A stretch of DNA of 64,000 nucleotides. Origin: Lancefieldella parvula DSM 20469. GTDB taxonomy: Bacteria > Actinomycetota > Coriobacteriia > Coriobacteriales > Atopobiaceae. The stretch spans positions 620,001-684,000 of the forward strand of contig NC_013203.1 in assembly GCF_000024225.1 (NCBI RefSeq), in the 5' to 3' direction. This document shows positions 47,026 to 55,690 of the stretch, in pieces (positions within the stretch are counted from its first letter, which is position 1; every line of letters starts with the position of its first letter). A program made the translations under genes and the position numbers. The notes below the pieces were generated by a model. That model did not search any database. It was given only the letters and a program-made list of their open reading frames with translations, and was not told where the DNA came from.

Positions 47026-47102
47026 GGTGGGAGTAGCTCAGTTGGCAGAGCGACGGACTGTGGCTCCGTAGGTCGAGGGTTCGAGCCCCTTTTCCCACCC
47101 CA
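47026..47102 (+). tRNA. tRNA-His (anticodon GTG)
   Basis: Acceptor GTGGGAG / TTCCCAC with the His-specific extra G at 47026 opposite C73, anticodon stem ACGGA/TCCGT with loop CTGTGGC, T-arm GAGGG-TTCGAGC-CCCTT, encoded CCA. Confidence 0.95.
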
Positions 47103-47117
47103 TTTGAAACGTTAATT

Positions 47118-47193
47118 GGATCGTTAGCTCAGCTGGTAGAGCAGGGGACTCTTAATCCCAAGGTCCAGGGTTCGAACCCCTGACGATCCACCA
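47118..47193 (+). tRNA. tRNA-Lys (anticodon CTT)
   Basis: Acceptor GGATCGT / ACGATCC, D-arm GCTC..GAGC, anticodon loop CTCTTAA, T-arm CAGGG-TTCGAAC-CCCTG, discriminator A and encoded CCA. 15 bases after tRNA-His, probably co-transcribed. Confidence 0.95.
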
Positions 47194-47205
47194 TTTGAAT
47201 TTCAG

Positions 47206-47238
47206 ACCTCGACTCGTGTCGGGGTTTTTATTTTTTGT
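47206..47238 (+). terminator. Terminator of the tRNA-His/tRNA-Lys unit
   Basis: ACCTCGAC-TCGT-GTCGGGGT stem with one G.U pair, followed by TTTTATTTTTT. Confidence 0.85.
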
Positions 47239-47323
47239 GTGTCGCTAGTTTCTAATTGTTTGTTGTGAGTGATTGCGTCATACTAAAGTCTCCATGATTA
47301 TATTGTAGTTCGGAGGACTTGCC

Positions 47324-48340
47324 GTGATTTACACAATGACGCTTAATCCCGCGCTTGACTATGTCATGCATCCAAACACATTGGACATGGGCTTTACCAA
47401 CCGTTCTTCGTCAGAAGAGTTGCACTGCGGTGGTAATGGAATTAACGTCTCTACACTCTTAAAAGAGCTTGACAAGGTCACCGTTGCCATGGGCATTGTT
47501 GGTGGCTTTACTGGTGAATACCTGCTAAGCGATTTGCAGAGACAGGGAATTCCAAGTAACTTTGTTAAGTTGGATTCTGGTTTTACTCGTATTAATGTCA
47601 AACTTAACGGCATTGTTATGACTATGGTCAACGGCAATGGTCCACGCATTCCAGAAAAAAAGGTTGATGAGCTTCTGGAGCGTATGGATGTTGTTGGCTC
47701 AGGTGACACTCTAGTTCTTACCGGATCTATTCCAAGCTCGCTTCCAGAAGATATCTATACTCGTCTTATGGCTCAGCTTGCAGGTCGCGGTATTCAGTTT
47801 GTTGTTGACGCTCCTGGTCAGCTGCTTATGGAGGCCATTAAGGCTCAGCCATTCTTGATTAAGCCTAACAATCATGAGGTTGGCCGTATCTTTGACGCTA
47901 ATCCAGAGACTCCAGAAGAGTGCATTCCATTTGCTAAGAAGCTTCAGGATGGCGGTGCTCGTAACGTTATCGTTTCTTGTGGTGGTGCAGGTTCTTTGCT
48001 TCTGGACGAGTACGGTGCTGAGCATATTGTTCCAACTGCTAAGATTCGCCTTGTTAACGCAACTGGTGCTGGTGACTCTATGGTAGCTGGCTTCTTGGCA
48101 AAGACCACTGCTGGCTACGATTATGACACTGCGCTTATTTACGCTTCTGCCTGCGGTACTGCAACTGCTGCAAGTAAGGGAATTGCAAAACGCGCAACCA
48201 TCGATCGTGTTGTCACTGCTCTCTACAAGAAGATGGGTCGAGAAATGCCTGCATCTATTGCTGAAGAGATTCAGCTTGCTCGTCATAAAGAGGAGGCTCG
48301 CGAAGGTAAGTCTTCTTGGCTTGCAGATTCTGACCAGTAA
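47324..48340 (+). CDS. fruK: 1-phosphofructokinase (PfkB family)
   Basis: Phosphorylates fructose 1-phosphate to the 1,6-bisphosphate, or a related hexose phosphate. A 338-residue PfkB/ribokinase-type protein: N-terminal TLNPALDYVMHPNTLDMGFT, the substrate loop ELHCGGNGINVSTLLKEL, TRINVKLNG, and the ATP/anion-hole motif NATGAGDSMVAGFLA near residue 245 with catalytic Asp. GTG start with CGGAGGA upstream. The tagatose-6-phosphate kinase LacC is a possible alternative. The fructose PTS permease is not adjacent. Confidence 0.85.
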   Translation: MIYTMTLNPALDYVMHPNTLDMGFTNRSSSEELHCGGNGINVSTLLKELDKVTVAMGIVGGFTGEYLLSDLQRQGIPSNFVKLDSGFTRINVKLNGIVMTMVNGNGPRIPEKKVDELLERMDVVGSGDTLVLTGSIPSSLPEDIYTRLMAQLAGRGIQFVVDAPGQLLMEAIKAQPFLIKPNNHEVGRIFDANPETPEECIPFAKKLQDGGARNVIVSCGGAGSLLLDEYGAEHIVPTAKIRLVNATGAGDSMVAGFLAKTTAGYDYDTALIYASACGTATAASKGIAKRATIDRVVTALYKKMGREMPASIAEEIQLARHKEEAREGKSSWLADSDQ

Positions 48341-48440
48341 TCACAGATAGAACGTGTAGTTTTCTTGATAAGAAAACCTCAGATGATGCACTCGTACTGC
48401 GAGAAACGTACATAATATTTTTACTATTGTGAACCTATAA

Positions 48441-48480
48441 ACACTTGGCAGAAAAGATTTTTTTGCCAAGTGTTTTTTAT
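48441..48480 (+). terminator. Terminator after the PfkB-family kinase
   Basis: ACACTTGGCA / TGCCAAGTGT perfect 10-bp stem with a T-rich loop, followed by TTTTTTATT. The other parts of 48341-48625 show no gene. Confidence 0.9.
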
Positions 48481-48625
48481 TGAAATTTATTTAAAGATAC
48501 TCGTAACGTAACAGGTTAAAAAAATGTTACTCTGTAAAAAGATAGTTTGTTTCTGTGACTGTTGTCCTATTTGGATAGGCTTGCAGAATTTATACACCGC
48601 TAAGCGGACAATGATAGGAGCAAGT

Positions 48626-50329
48626 ATGTTTGAGGGAGTCAATGCGTCTAACGGAATCGGCATCGGTGCTGCTCAGGTTGCTGTAGATCCAGATCTTACT
48701 TTTACTCCGCACACTGTTGAAGACACTGCTGCAGAGAAGGCTCGTTACGCAGAGGCTGTAACTAAGTTCATCGCACAGACTAATGCGCAAATTGAGCGTA
48801 TGACTAAGACGGTGGGTGAGGAAGCTGCTGCAATTATGGGTGCTCACATTGAGTTTGCAGAGGATGAGGGCATCAAAGAGGCCGTTAACAGCGCTATTGA
48901 CGGTGGTACCTGTGTTGAGCAGGCTGTAAGCGACGCATATGACATGTATTACAACATGTTCCTTGGCATGGAGGATGAACTCTTCCGTGAGCGCGCAGCA
49001 GACGTTGCAGACGTAAAGACTGGTCTTCTCGCTGATCTTCTTGGCAAAGAGGTTGTTGACCTCTCTACGCTTCCAGAGAACTCCGTCATTGTCTGCCGTG
49101 AGCTGACTCCTTCAATGACCGCAGATATTGATAAGGACCACGTTGCAGGTATTGTTACCGAGACTGGTGGTCGTACTTCTCACTCCGCAATCATTGCTCG
49201 TGCTCTTGAGATCCCTGCAGTTCTTTCTGTTCCTAACATCACTTCTGAGGTTGCAACTGGCAACGCTATTGTTGTCGACGGCACTAACGGCAAGGTTGTT
49301 GTTAATCCTTCTGAGGCTGAGCTTGCTGAGTACAAGGCTCAGGCTGAGGCTTACGCTGCAGAGAAGGCTGCTCTTGAGGCTTATCGCGGTAAGGAGACCG
49401 TAACTGCTGACGGCATTAAGGTTCTGCTTGTTGCTAATATCGGTAATCCAGATGACGCTAACGGCGCAGTTGACGCTGATGCTGAGGGTATCGGTCTTTT
49501 CCGCTCCGAGTTCCTGTTCATGGATGCAAAGGAGCTGCCAAGCGAGGAAGAGCAGTTTGCTGCTTATCAGAAGGTTGCTCTGCGCATGAAGGATAAGCCA
49601 GTCATCATCCGTACTCTTGATGTCGGTGGTGATAAAGAGATTCCTTATCTCAACATGAAGGCTGAGGAGAATCCATTCATGGGCTTCCGCGCTATTCGCT
49701 ACTGCCTTAACAATGCTGAGCAGTACAAGGTTCAGCTCCGCGCCCTTCTCCGTGCATCTGCATTTGGTGACATCAAGATTATGCTTCCTCTTGTCACTAC
49801 TGTTGACGAGGTTCGTCAGGCAAAAGCTCTTGTTGAGGAGTGCAAGGGTGAGCTTGACGCTAAGGGTGTAGCATACAACAAAGATATTGAGGTAGGCACC
49901 ATGATCGAGACTCCATCTGCATCTCTGATTGCAGATAAGCTGGCTCGTGAGTGCGATTTCTTCTCCATTGGTACCAATGACCTTATTGGCTACACCATGT
50001 GCGCCGACCGTGGCAATGATCGCGTTGCATATCTCTACGAGGTCTATCAGCCATCCGTCCTCCGTTCCCTCAAGTACCTCATTGGTGAGGGTAACAAAAA
50101 GAAGATTATGGTTGGCATGTGCGGTGAGGCAGCTGCAGATCCACTGCTCATCCCAGTCCTTCTTTCCTTTGGCCTGGATGAGTTCTCCGTCTCTGCTCCA
50201 TCTGTCCTGCGTACCCGCAAGACCATTGCAGCTTGGACAAAGGCTGAGGCAGACGAGCTTACTGCTCGTGTCATGGAGCTTGATACCGCAGCTGAGGTTA
50301 AGGCTCTGCTTGAGCGTGAAGCTCGCTAA
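48626..50329 (+). CDS. ptsI: PTS enzyme I (phosphoenolpyruvate-protein phosphotransferase)
   Basis: First general enzyme of the PTS: takes phosphate from PEP to its active His and passes it to HPr. A 567-residue protein with GIGIGAAQV start, the active-site His in TGGRTSHSAIIARAL near residue 188, the PEP site motif EGIGLFRSEFLFMD, DVGGDKEIPYL, the MIETPSA and FFSIGTNDLIGYTMCADR motifs and catalytic Cys in GMCGEAAADP. ATG at 48626 has AGGAG eight bases before it; upstream in-frame Met codons are ignored. HPr (ptsH) is not next to it. Confidence 0.95.
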   Translation: MFEGVNASNGIGIGAAQVAVDPDLTFTPHTVEDTAAEKARYAEAVTKFIAQTNAQIERMTKTVGEEAAAIMGAHIEFAEDEGIKEAVNSAIDGGTCVEQAVSDAYDMYYNMFLGMEDELFRERAADVADVKTGLLADLLGKEVVDLSTLPENSVIVCRELTPSMTADIDKDHVAGIVTETGGRTSHSAIIARALEIPAVLSVPNITSEVATGNAIVVDGTNGKVVVNPSEAELAEYKAQAEAYAAEKAALEAYRGKETVTADGIKVLLVANIGNPDDANGAVDADAEGIGLFRSEFLFMDAKELPSEEEQFAAYQKVALRMKDKPVIIRTLDVGGDKEIPYLNMKAEENPFMGFRAIRYCLNNAEQYKVQLRALLRASAFGDIKIMLPLVTTVDEVRQAKALVEECKGELDAKGVAYNKDIEVGTMIETPSASLIADKLARECDFFSIGTNDLIGYTMCADRGNDRVAYLYEVYQPSVLRSLKYLIGEGNKKKIMVGMCGEAAADPLLIPVLLSFGLDEFSVSAPSVLRTRKTIAAWTKAEADELTARVMELDTAAEVKALLEREAR

Positions 50330-50355
50330 GTTTTTAGTTCATATAATACAAATTC

Positions 50356-50389
50356 AAGGGCATCTACATTGGCAGGTGCCCTTGTTTTA
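50356..50389 (+). terminator. Terminator after ptsI
   Basis: AAGGGCA..GGTGCCCTT imperfect stem followed by GTTTTAT. Confidence 0.75.
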
Positions 50390-50462
50390 TGTGCGTTAAA
50401 CCTTTTGTCGAGAAGATCGGTCTTCTCGCAATATAACGCGCGTCATGCGAGCACGTTACGCA

Positions 50463-51392
50463 CTAGGGAACAACCACGGAAAGCGCGTCGGGGATGACCT
50501 CAATGACAAATTGCTCTGCAAAAGGAAGTTCTTCGCCATCAACCTGAACAGGAACCGGCTTGTGGAAAGTTACCACTGCTTGTTTGAGATGACGTTCTTC
50601 AATGATACGGGAGTTGATGTGTTTGCCAGACTTTGCTAGACCAAACAAGGCTAGCAGGTGGGGGATATTAGGGACTTTGGTGTTATAACAAACGGTGAGC
50701 AGACCATCATCTGGCTGGGCATGTGGGCAAACTTTAAAGCCACCGCCGTATGTAGGTCCAACTTGGAAGGCCATGATAAGAGCTTGGAGGTCAATGTCCT
50801 TCTCGCCATCAAACGAGACGGTGCAGGGATAACCCTTGCTACCTGCAGACATGAACTTAAGGCCCGAGGTAAAGAAGAGTGCTTCGCCTTCAGTTGATGA
50901 GTTGTTTGCACGTCGCTTTGTGGTATCGATTGCAATAGCTGCGTCAAGTCCAAATGACATAGTTTCCATAAAGTAGACGTCGTTGATGCGACCAATCTCT
51001 AGTTGCTTAATCTTGCCGCGAACTAGCTGCGCAAAAGCGCCTTCTGGATCGTTGATTTTCATGCCCAGTGTGCGCGCATAATCGTTTCCAGAGCCCATAG
51101 GGATAATGCCAAGCGCTGGGCGTGTTTCTGGCGATAAGGTCATGAGACCATTAACCACCTCATGGATAACGCCATCTCCGCCAAGTGTGACAACCGTGTC
51201 AAAATCTGCAGCTTCTGAGGCCATAACACGAGCGTCTCCCATAGCTGTGGTGAGCTTGAGCTCGTATCCATCCGTTGCGGCTGAATAGCTGGTAAGGAAG
51301 TGTCGAGCAAATTCCGCACCTGCAGCGCCTTTACCACTATGAGCAGCGGGATTAGCTATGATAAGTGTGCGTCCAAGAGGGGATTGAGACAT
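50463..51392 (-). CDS. Diacylglycerol/lipid kinase (YegS/DgkB family)
   Basis: A 309-residue DAGK-catalytic family protein: IANPAAHSGKGAA at residue 13, the GGDGVIHEVVNGLM nucleotide motif near residue 73, MGSGNDYARTLGM near residue 100, and the C-terminal VQVDGEELPF. It phosphorylates diacylglycerol or a related lipid, probably recycling it into phospholipid synthesis. The gene faces ptsI, sharing the terminator region. Confidence 0.9.
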   Translation of the reverse strand: MSQSPLGRTLIIANPAAHSGKGAAGAEFARHFLTSYSAATDGYELKLTTAMGDARVMASEAADFDTVVTLGGDGVIHEVVNGLMTLSPETRPALGIIPMGSGNDYARTLGMKINDPEGAFAQLVRGKIKQLEIGRINDVYFMETMSFGLDAAIAIDTTKRRANNSSTEGEALFFTSGLKFMSAGSKGYPCTVSFDGEKDIDLQALIMAFQVGPTYGGGFKVCPHAQPDDGLLTVCYNTKVPNIPHLLALFGLAKSGKHINSRIIEERHLKQAVVTFHKPVPVQVDGEELPFAEQFVIEVIPDALSVVVP

Positions 51393-51564
51393 TTTGCACC
51401 ATTTCTATAAGTACTGCCGTTGAGCGGTTGTTACTAAGTAGTTCTGCCACTATACATATAAACAAAATAGTGGAGAAAACAGTTCAACAACGTTTCAAGT
51501 TTAAACGGCTTTGTCTGTCTGTGCTAGGATAAACCATACAGAAATTGGTAGAAAAGGATAGCGC

Positions 51565-52419
51565 GTGAGCGAGTCTTCAACACAAACTAATAATGCGCAG
51601 GGTGCAAGTACAAGTCTCGTGGCTGTTTCTGCTCGAGATGCATGGTACCCAACGCATCAGCGTGATCAGTTCATTTTGCGTCAGCTGGTAAGTAAAGACT
51701 TCAAACTCAAGTATCGCCGTTCTATCTTGGGTGTTGTATGGTCGGTTTTAAACCCACTTTTGATGATGGCAGTTATGGCAGTTGTCTTTTCTACTTTTTT
51801 GGGAAACCGCGCTGAAGATGTTGTGAACTATCCTCTGTATCTAATTCTTGGTAATACGGCATTTCAGCTGATGAATGATGCGACTACTATGGGAATGCGC
51901 TCAATTATTGATGCATCCAGCCTGCTGAAGAAAGTTCGCATCAATCGCGTTGTTTTTCCTGTTCAGAAAGTACTTTTTGCAGTTGTAAACTATCTTTTCT
52001 CGCTTATTGCTGTTGGCATTGTTATGCTTGTCTTCCGTATCCCACTGACGATCTACGCACTGCTGACACCTGTTGCTTTGCTGCTCTTGACTGGTTTTTG
52101 TATTGGCCTTGCAATGCTTCTTTCGGCTCTTGCGGTCTTTTTTAGAGATGTCATTCATTTGTGGAGTGTTGTGACTACCGCATGGATGTATGGCACACCA
52201 TTGTTTTACTCCGTTAACATTATGTCACCTTGGATGCTTCAGATTGAGCGCTTTAATCCAATGTTCCACTTTGTGACATTTATTAGAGACTGTCTCCTTT
52301 TTCAGAAGTTCCCTGCAACAAGCACAATTTTAGGTTGTCTTGTTTCTGCAGTTCTTGCCTTAGTTATCGGCTACACTGTTTTCCACAAACTAGAGAAGAA
52401 ATTTATTCTGCACATTTAA
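51565..52419 (+). CDS. ABC-2 type permease of the polysaccharide/teichoic acid export type, orphan
   Basis: A 284-residue Wzm/TagG-like permease: cytoplasmic lead (QFILRQLVSKDFKLKYRRSILGVVWS), six membrane segments, and the typical PMFHFVTFIRDCLLF near residue 235. Its partner ATPase (Wzt/TagH), normally the next gene, is missing: the following gene is a convergent GntR regulator. It must use an ATPase from elsewhere or be a remnant of a larger locus. GTG start at 51565; the RBS is weak (AAGGATAG). Confidence 0.85.
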   Translation: MSESSTQTNNAQGASTSLVAVSARDAWYPTHQRDQFILRQLVSKDFKLKYRRSILGVVWSVLNPLLMMAVMAVVFSTFLGNRAEDVVNYPLYLILGNTAFQLMNDATTMGMRSIIDASSLLKKVRINRVVFPVQKVLFAVVNYLFSLIAVGIVMLVFRIPLTIYALLTPVALLLLTGFCIGLAMLLSALAVFFRDVIHLWSVVTTAWMYGTPLFYSVNIMSPWMLQIERFNPMFHFVTFIRDCLLFQKFPATSTILGCLVSAVLALVIGYTVFHKLEKKFILHI

Positions 52420-52426
52420 CGCCAGG

Positions 52427-53146
52427 TTATCTTTTTGAAATAACCTTATAGCAGAATGTTTCTGGGTGACTGCGAGTTTGCGTAAAGCCAAACATAACGC
52501 CTCTTGAGTTAAAAGAATGACTTTCTACCACTGCAACGCAATTAAAAGATCCAAGTTCCAAATGTTGGCGGTCTTCTTCAGTTGCCAGCTCAACACTGAT
52601 TGTTCTTTTGCTTTTTAAAATTTTCATATGAAGTGTGTTTTCTAGATAAGCAAAAATAGATGTTGCTGCATCTTCAATGGTTAAATTCCCTGCAGCAGAC
52701 GCCAAAAGGTAGTCGTTATCTATCTGGCGAGAAGATCCATTGAGCTTGCGGATTCGAACTATATGTATAAGTTCTTCGCCCGCTTTAAAACCAGTTTGAT
52801 GAGAAATATCGTCTGTACACGGTATATGCTCAAAGACAATGACGTTTGTATCAGGTACAAGATTATTTCTATGGGCATATTCTTGAAAGGACTCGAGTCC
52901 TTCTAGTGAGCCAATAACCTCACTTGGTTTTTTCTGCCAAATAACGCGGACACCTCTACCATGAATTGGTTGAAGGAAGGCTTCGTCTGATAGGAGAGTA
53001 AGCGCCCGTCGGACGGTGTTTCTAGAGCAGGAATATATTTTGGTGAGCTCCATTTCAGTAGGTAAAAAGGACTCATATGCGTATGTTCCGTCTAAGATCT
53101 TATTTTTCAAATTTTGATAAATCGTATCAAACCGTACACTTGGCAT
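52427..53146 (-). CDS. GntR-family regulator (HutC/UTRA type)
   Basis: A 239-residue regulator from the chosen start. Residues about 5-70 are the winged helix (YQNLKNKILDGTYAYESFLP, YSCSRNTVRRALTLLSDEAF, PIHGRGVRV); residues about 90-235 are a UTRA sugar-binding domain. The start at 53146 has AAGGA five bases upstream; a TTG at 53161 is in frame. It is divergent from the maltodextrin transport operon and is presumably its regulator, sensing a sugar or sugar phosphate (TreR-like). Confidence 0.85.
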   Translation of the reverse strand: MPSVRFDTIYQNLKNKILDGTYAYESFLPTEMELTKIYSCSRNTVRRALTLLSDEAFLQPIHGRGVRVIWQKKPSEVIGSLEGLESFQEYAHRNNLVPDTNVIVFEHIPCTDDISHQTGFKAGEELIHIVRIRKLNGSSRQIDNDYLLASAAGNLTIEDAATSIFAYLENTLHMKILKSKRTISVELATEEDRQHLELGSFNCVAVVESHSFNSRGVMFGFTQTRSHPETFCYKVISKR

Positions 53147-53224
53147 ATTTTTCCTTAACAAACTACTGAAGGTTAGAGTTATGTGTTCAAATCACTCTTG
53201 ATTAGATAGTATCTTTATAAAAAT

Positions 53225-53380
53225 GGAACGAACATAAAATAGTTCCCTTCATACCATTTACCGATATTTTTATACCGTTCAGAAGTGAGTTGTTCAAACA
53301 ACTTGATAGTACAAATATACTTTTCTTTGTTAGACATAAGCTAAATTGTTTTGACAGTGTATCAAAGCAGAGCTTATGAG
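53225..53380 (+). promoter_or_regulatory. Promoter and operator-like dyads before the maltodextrin operon
   Basis: TTGACA at 53351-53356 with TTATGA 17 bases later is a good promoter for the binding-protein gene. Upstream lie two dyads: AGTTGTT-CA-AACAACT at 53288-53303 (perfect) and GGAAC-N12-GTTCC at 53225-53246. Either suits a GntR-type dimer. A short TACCG direct repeat lies between them. Confidence 0.55.
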
Positions 53381-53441
53381 AATCATGAGAAGAGACGTCA
53401 ACCTAGCAAAGAGTTAGGAGCGCTCTCTAAGGAGGAGTCTT

Positions 53442-54752
53442 ATGTCCGGTATCAATCGTAGGCAGTTTGTCACCTTAAGTGCATCAGCTCTTTGCTCACT
53501 GGGTCTTGTTGCTTGTGGAGGAAATAACAACCAAAAGCAGGGAGGATCTGATTCAGCAAAAGGTTCAGTTTATTTTCTAAACTTCAAGCCTGAGGCTGAT
53601 CAGCAGTGGAAAGATCTTGCAGCTAAGTATACTGAGGAAACTAAGGTTCCAGTAAAGGTAGTAACTGCTGCTTCTGATACCTATGCACAGACATTCCAGT
53701 CTGAGATTAACAAGGACGCTTCTGTAGCACCAACACTGTTCCAGACAAATGGACCTTCCGGTCTTATTGGTGTAAAGGATTACTGTATTGATCTTAAGGG
53801 CGCCAAGATTCTAGATGAGCTCACAAATGATGCTCTTAAGCTTCAGGAGGATGGCGTTGTCTATGGCGTTGACTATGTAGAGGAAGACTACGGCATTATC
53901 TACAACAAGAAGTTGCTTGAGAAGGCAGGCTATAAGGGAGATGACATCAAGGACTTTGCTTCTCTGAAGAAGGTTGTTGAGGATATTCAGTCTCGCAAAG
54001 CAGAACTTGGTGTAAAGGGAGCATTTACCAGTGCTGGTCTTGATTCAAGTTCCGACTGGCGCTTTACCACTCACTTGGCTAACCTCCCTCTTTACTATGA
54101 GTTCAAAGACACTGGAAAGCCAGATGCTAAAGAGATTAAAGGAACCTATTTGCCTAACTACAAGCAAATTTTTGATCTCTATATTAACAATGCTACTTGT
54201 AGTCCTACTGAGCTTGCTGGTAAAACGGGCGATGACGCTGTTGCAGAGTTTGTTAACGGCGAGGCTGTCTTCTATCAGAATGGTACTTGGGCATACAATG
54301 ACATCAAGGGACTTGGTGACGATGCTCTTGGCATGATTCCAATTTATATTGGTGTTAAGGGTGAAGAGAAGCAGGGTATGTGCTCTGGCGGTGAGAATTA
54401 TTGGTGCGTTAGCTCAAAGGCGGACGACGCTTCCCAGAAGGCAACACTTGATTTTATGTACTGGTGTGTAACTTCTGATACTGCTACTACAGCAATTGCA
54501 GAAGATATGGGCCTTACTATTCCATTCAAGAATGCAAAAGCAACTAAGAATGCTCTTGCAAACATTGCAGCTGAGTACGCAAAGAAGGGCAATGAGTCCG
54601 TAGCTTGGGACTTCATTTACATTCCTTCACAGGAGTGGAAGAACAACGTTTCCAGCGCACTTAAGGGTTATGCAGCAGGAACAGAGGACTGGGATGCCGT
54701 AAAGTCTGCATTCGTTGATGGTTGGAAGACTGAAAAAGAGGCCAACGCATAG
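53442..54752 (+). CDS. Maltodextrin-type ABC transporter solute-binding lipoprotein
   Basis: A 436-residue binding protein. It starts with NRRQFVTL, close to a Tat signal, then a hydrophobic core and the lipobox LVAC with Cys at about residue 25, so it is lipid-anchored outside the membrane. The mature part is a family 1 (MalE/UgpB-like) solute-binding protein with FLNFKPEADQQWKDL, VDYVEEDYGIIYNKKLLEK and a C-terminal YCSSALKGYAAG-type segment. RBS AAGGAGGAG. The malQ and glgP genes downstream indicate a maltodextrin or glucan ligand. Confidence 0.88.
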   Translation: MSGINRRQFVTLSASALCSLGLVACGGNNNQKQGGSDSAKGSVYFLNFKPEADQQWKDLAAKYTEETKVPVKVVTAASDTYAQTFQSEINKDASVAPTLFQTNGPSGLIGVKDYCIDLKGAKILDELTNDALKLQEDGVVYGVDYVEEDYGIIYNKKLLEKAGYKGDDIKDFASLKKVVEDIQSRKAELGVKGAFTSAGLDSSSDWRFTTHLANLPLYYEFKDTGKPDAKEIKGTYLPNYKQIFDLYINNATCSPTELAGKTGDDAVAEFVNGEAVFYQNGTWAYNDIKGLGDDALGMIPIYIGVKGEEKQGMCSGGENYWCVSSKADDASQKATLDFMYWCVTSDTATTAIAEDMGLTIPFKNAKATKNALANIAAEYAKKGNESVAWDFIYIPSQEWKNNVSSALKGYAAGTEDWDAVKSAFVDGWKTEKEANA

Positions 54753-54781
54753 TGGCCCTTCTAGTAATGCTTTGATTGGTG

Positions 54782-54815
54782 AGAGACGAGAAGAGAGATC
54801 TCTCTTCTCGTCTCT
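54782..54815. repeat. 34-bp perfect palindrome between binding protein and permease genes
   Basis: A 17-bp perfect inverted repeat with no loop bases (AGAGACGAGAAGAGAGA and its complement). It lies 29 bases after the binding-protein stop and 20 before the permease start. Such intercistronic palindromes usually protect the upstream mRNA and lower downstream expression. Confidence 0.85.
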
Positions 54816-54835
54816 TGTTATAGGAGGGTATTTCT

Positions 54836-55690
54836 ATGGCAAAGATGTTGAAGCGGTGGTGGCCATTATTTGTTCTGCCTACAGCGCTATCTTTTTTGTT
54901 TGGCTTTCTGATTCCGTTTGTACAGGGATTTTATCTTTCATTTTGTAAATTTATTACCATTAGCGATGCTAAACCAGTTGGTCTAGATAATTATGTGGCA
55001 GCTTTTTCTGATCCACAGTTTGCCCATGCTTTTTTGTATACCGCATTATTTGCACTAGTCTCAACAGTTCTTATTAATGTGTTGGCGCTTGCAATTGCAC
55101 TTGCCTTAACTAGAAAGAATCTTAAGGGCACCAATTCATTTAGGACTGTCTTTTTTATGCCAAACCTTATTGGCGGCATTGTCTTGGGTTATATCTGGAA
55201 TATTTTGATTAACTGTATACTCTCTATTGTAGGTGAGCAGCTTCTTGCACTTAATAGTACTGCTGGATTCTGGGGAATGATTATTCTTACCCTGTGGCAG
55301 CAAGTTGGTTACATGATGATTATTTATATTGCTGGCTTGCAGTCTATTCCAAGTGATTATCTTGAAGCAGCACGAGTTGATGGAGCAAATGCTTGGCAGA
55401 CGCTTTGGAAGGTAAAAATTCCAAACCTTATGTCTACCATTACTATTTGTCTTTTTTTGACGGTAACAAATGGCTTTAAATTATTTGATCAGAACTTGGC
55501 GCTTACTGCAGGTGAGCCTAAGCATACAACTGAAATGCTTGCCCTTAATATTTACAATACCTTCTATGCTCGACAGGGAGCAAAGTGGATGGGTATTGGT
55601 CAGGCTAAAGCTGTTATTTTCTGCATTTTAGTTATTTGTATAGTCATGATTCAGCTGAGAGCCACCAGGTCAAAGGAGGTGCAGCAATAA
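54836..55690 (+). CDS. ABC transporter permease (MalF-like)
   Basis: A 284-residue inner-membrane permease with six hydrophobic segments. The coupling loop EAA motif is YLEAARVDGANAWQTLWKVKIPN near residue 180. N-terminal KRWWPLFVLPTALSFLFGF is typical of sugar permease subunit 1. AGGAGGG site precedes it. The stop overlaps the start of the next permease by one base. Confidence 0.93.
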   Translation: MAKMLKRWWPLFVLPTALSFLFGFLIPFVQGFYLSFCKFITISDAKPVGLDNYVAAFSDPQFAHAFLYTALFALVSTVLINVLALAIALALTRKNLKGTNSFRTVFFMPNLIGGIVLGYIWNILINCILSIVGEQLLALNSTAGFWGMIILTLWQQVGYMMIIYIAGLQSIPSDYLEAARVDGANAWQTLWKVKIPNLMSTITICLFLTVTNGFKLFDQNLALTAGEPKHTTEMLALNIYNTFYARQGAKWMGIGQAKAVIFCILVICIVMIQLRATRSKEVQQ

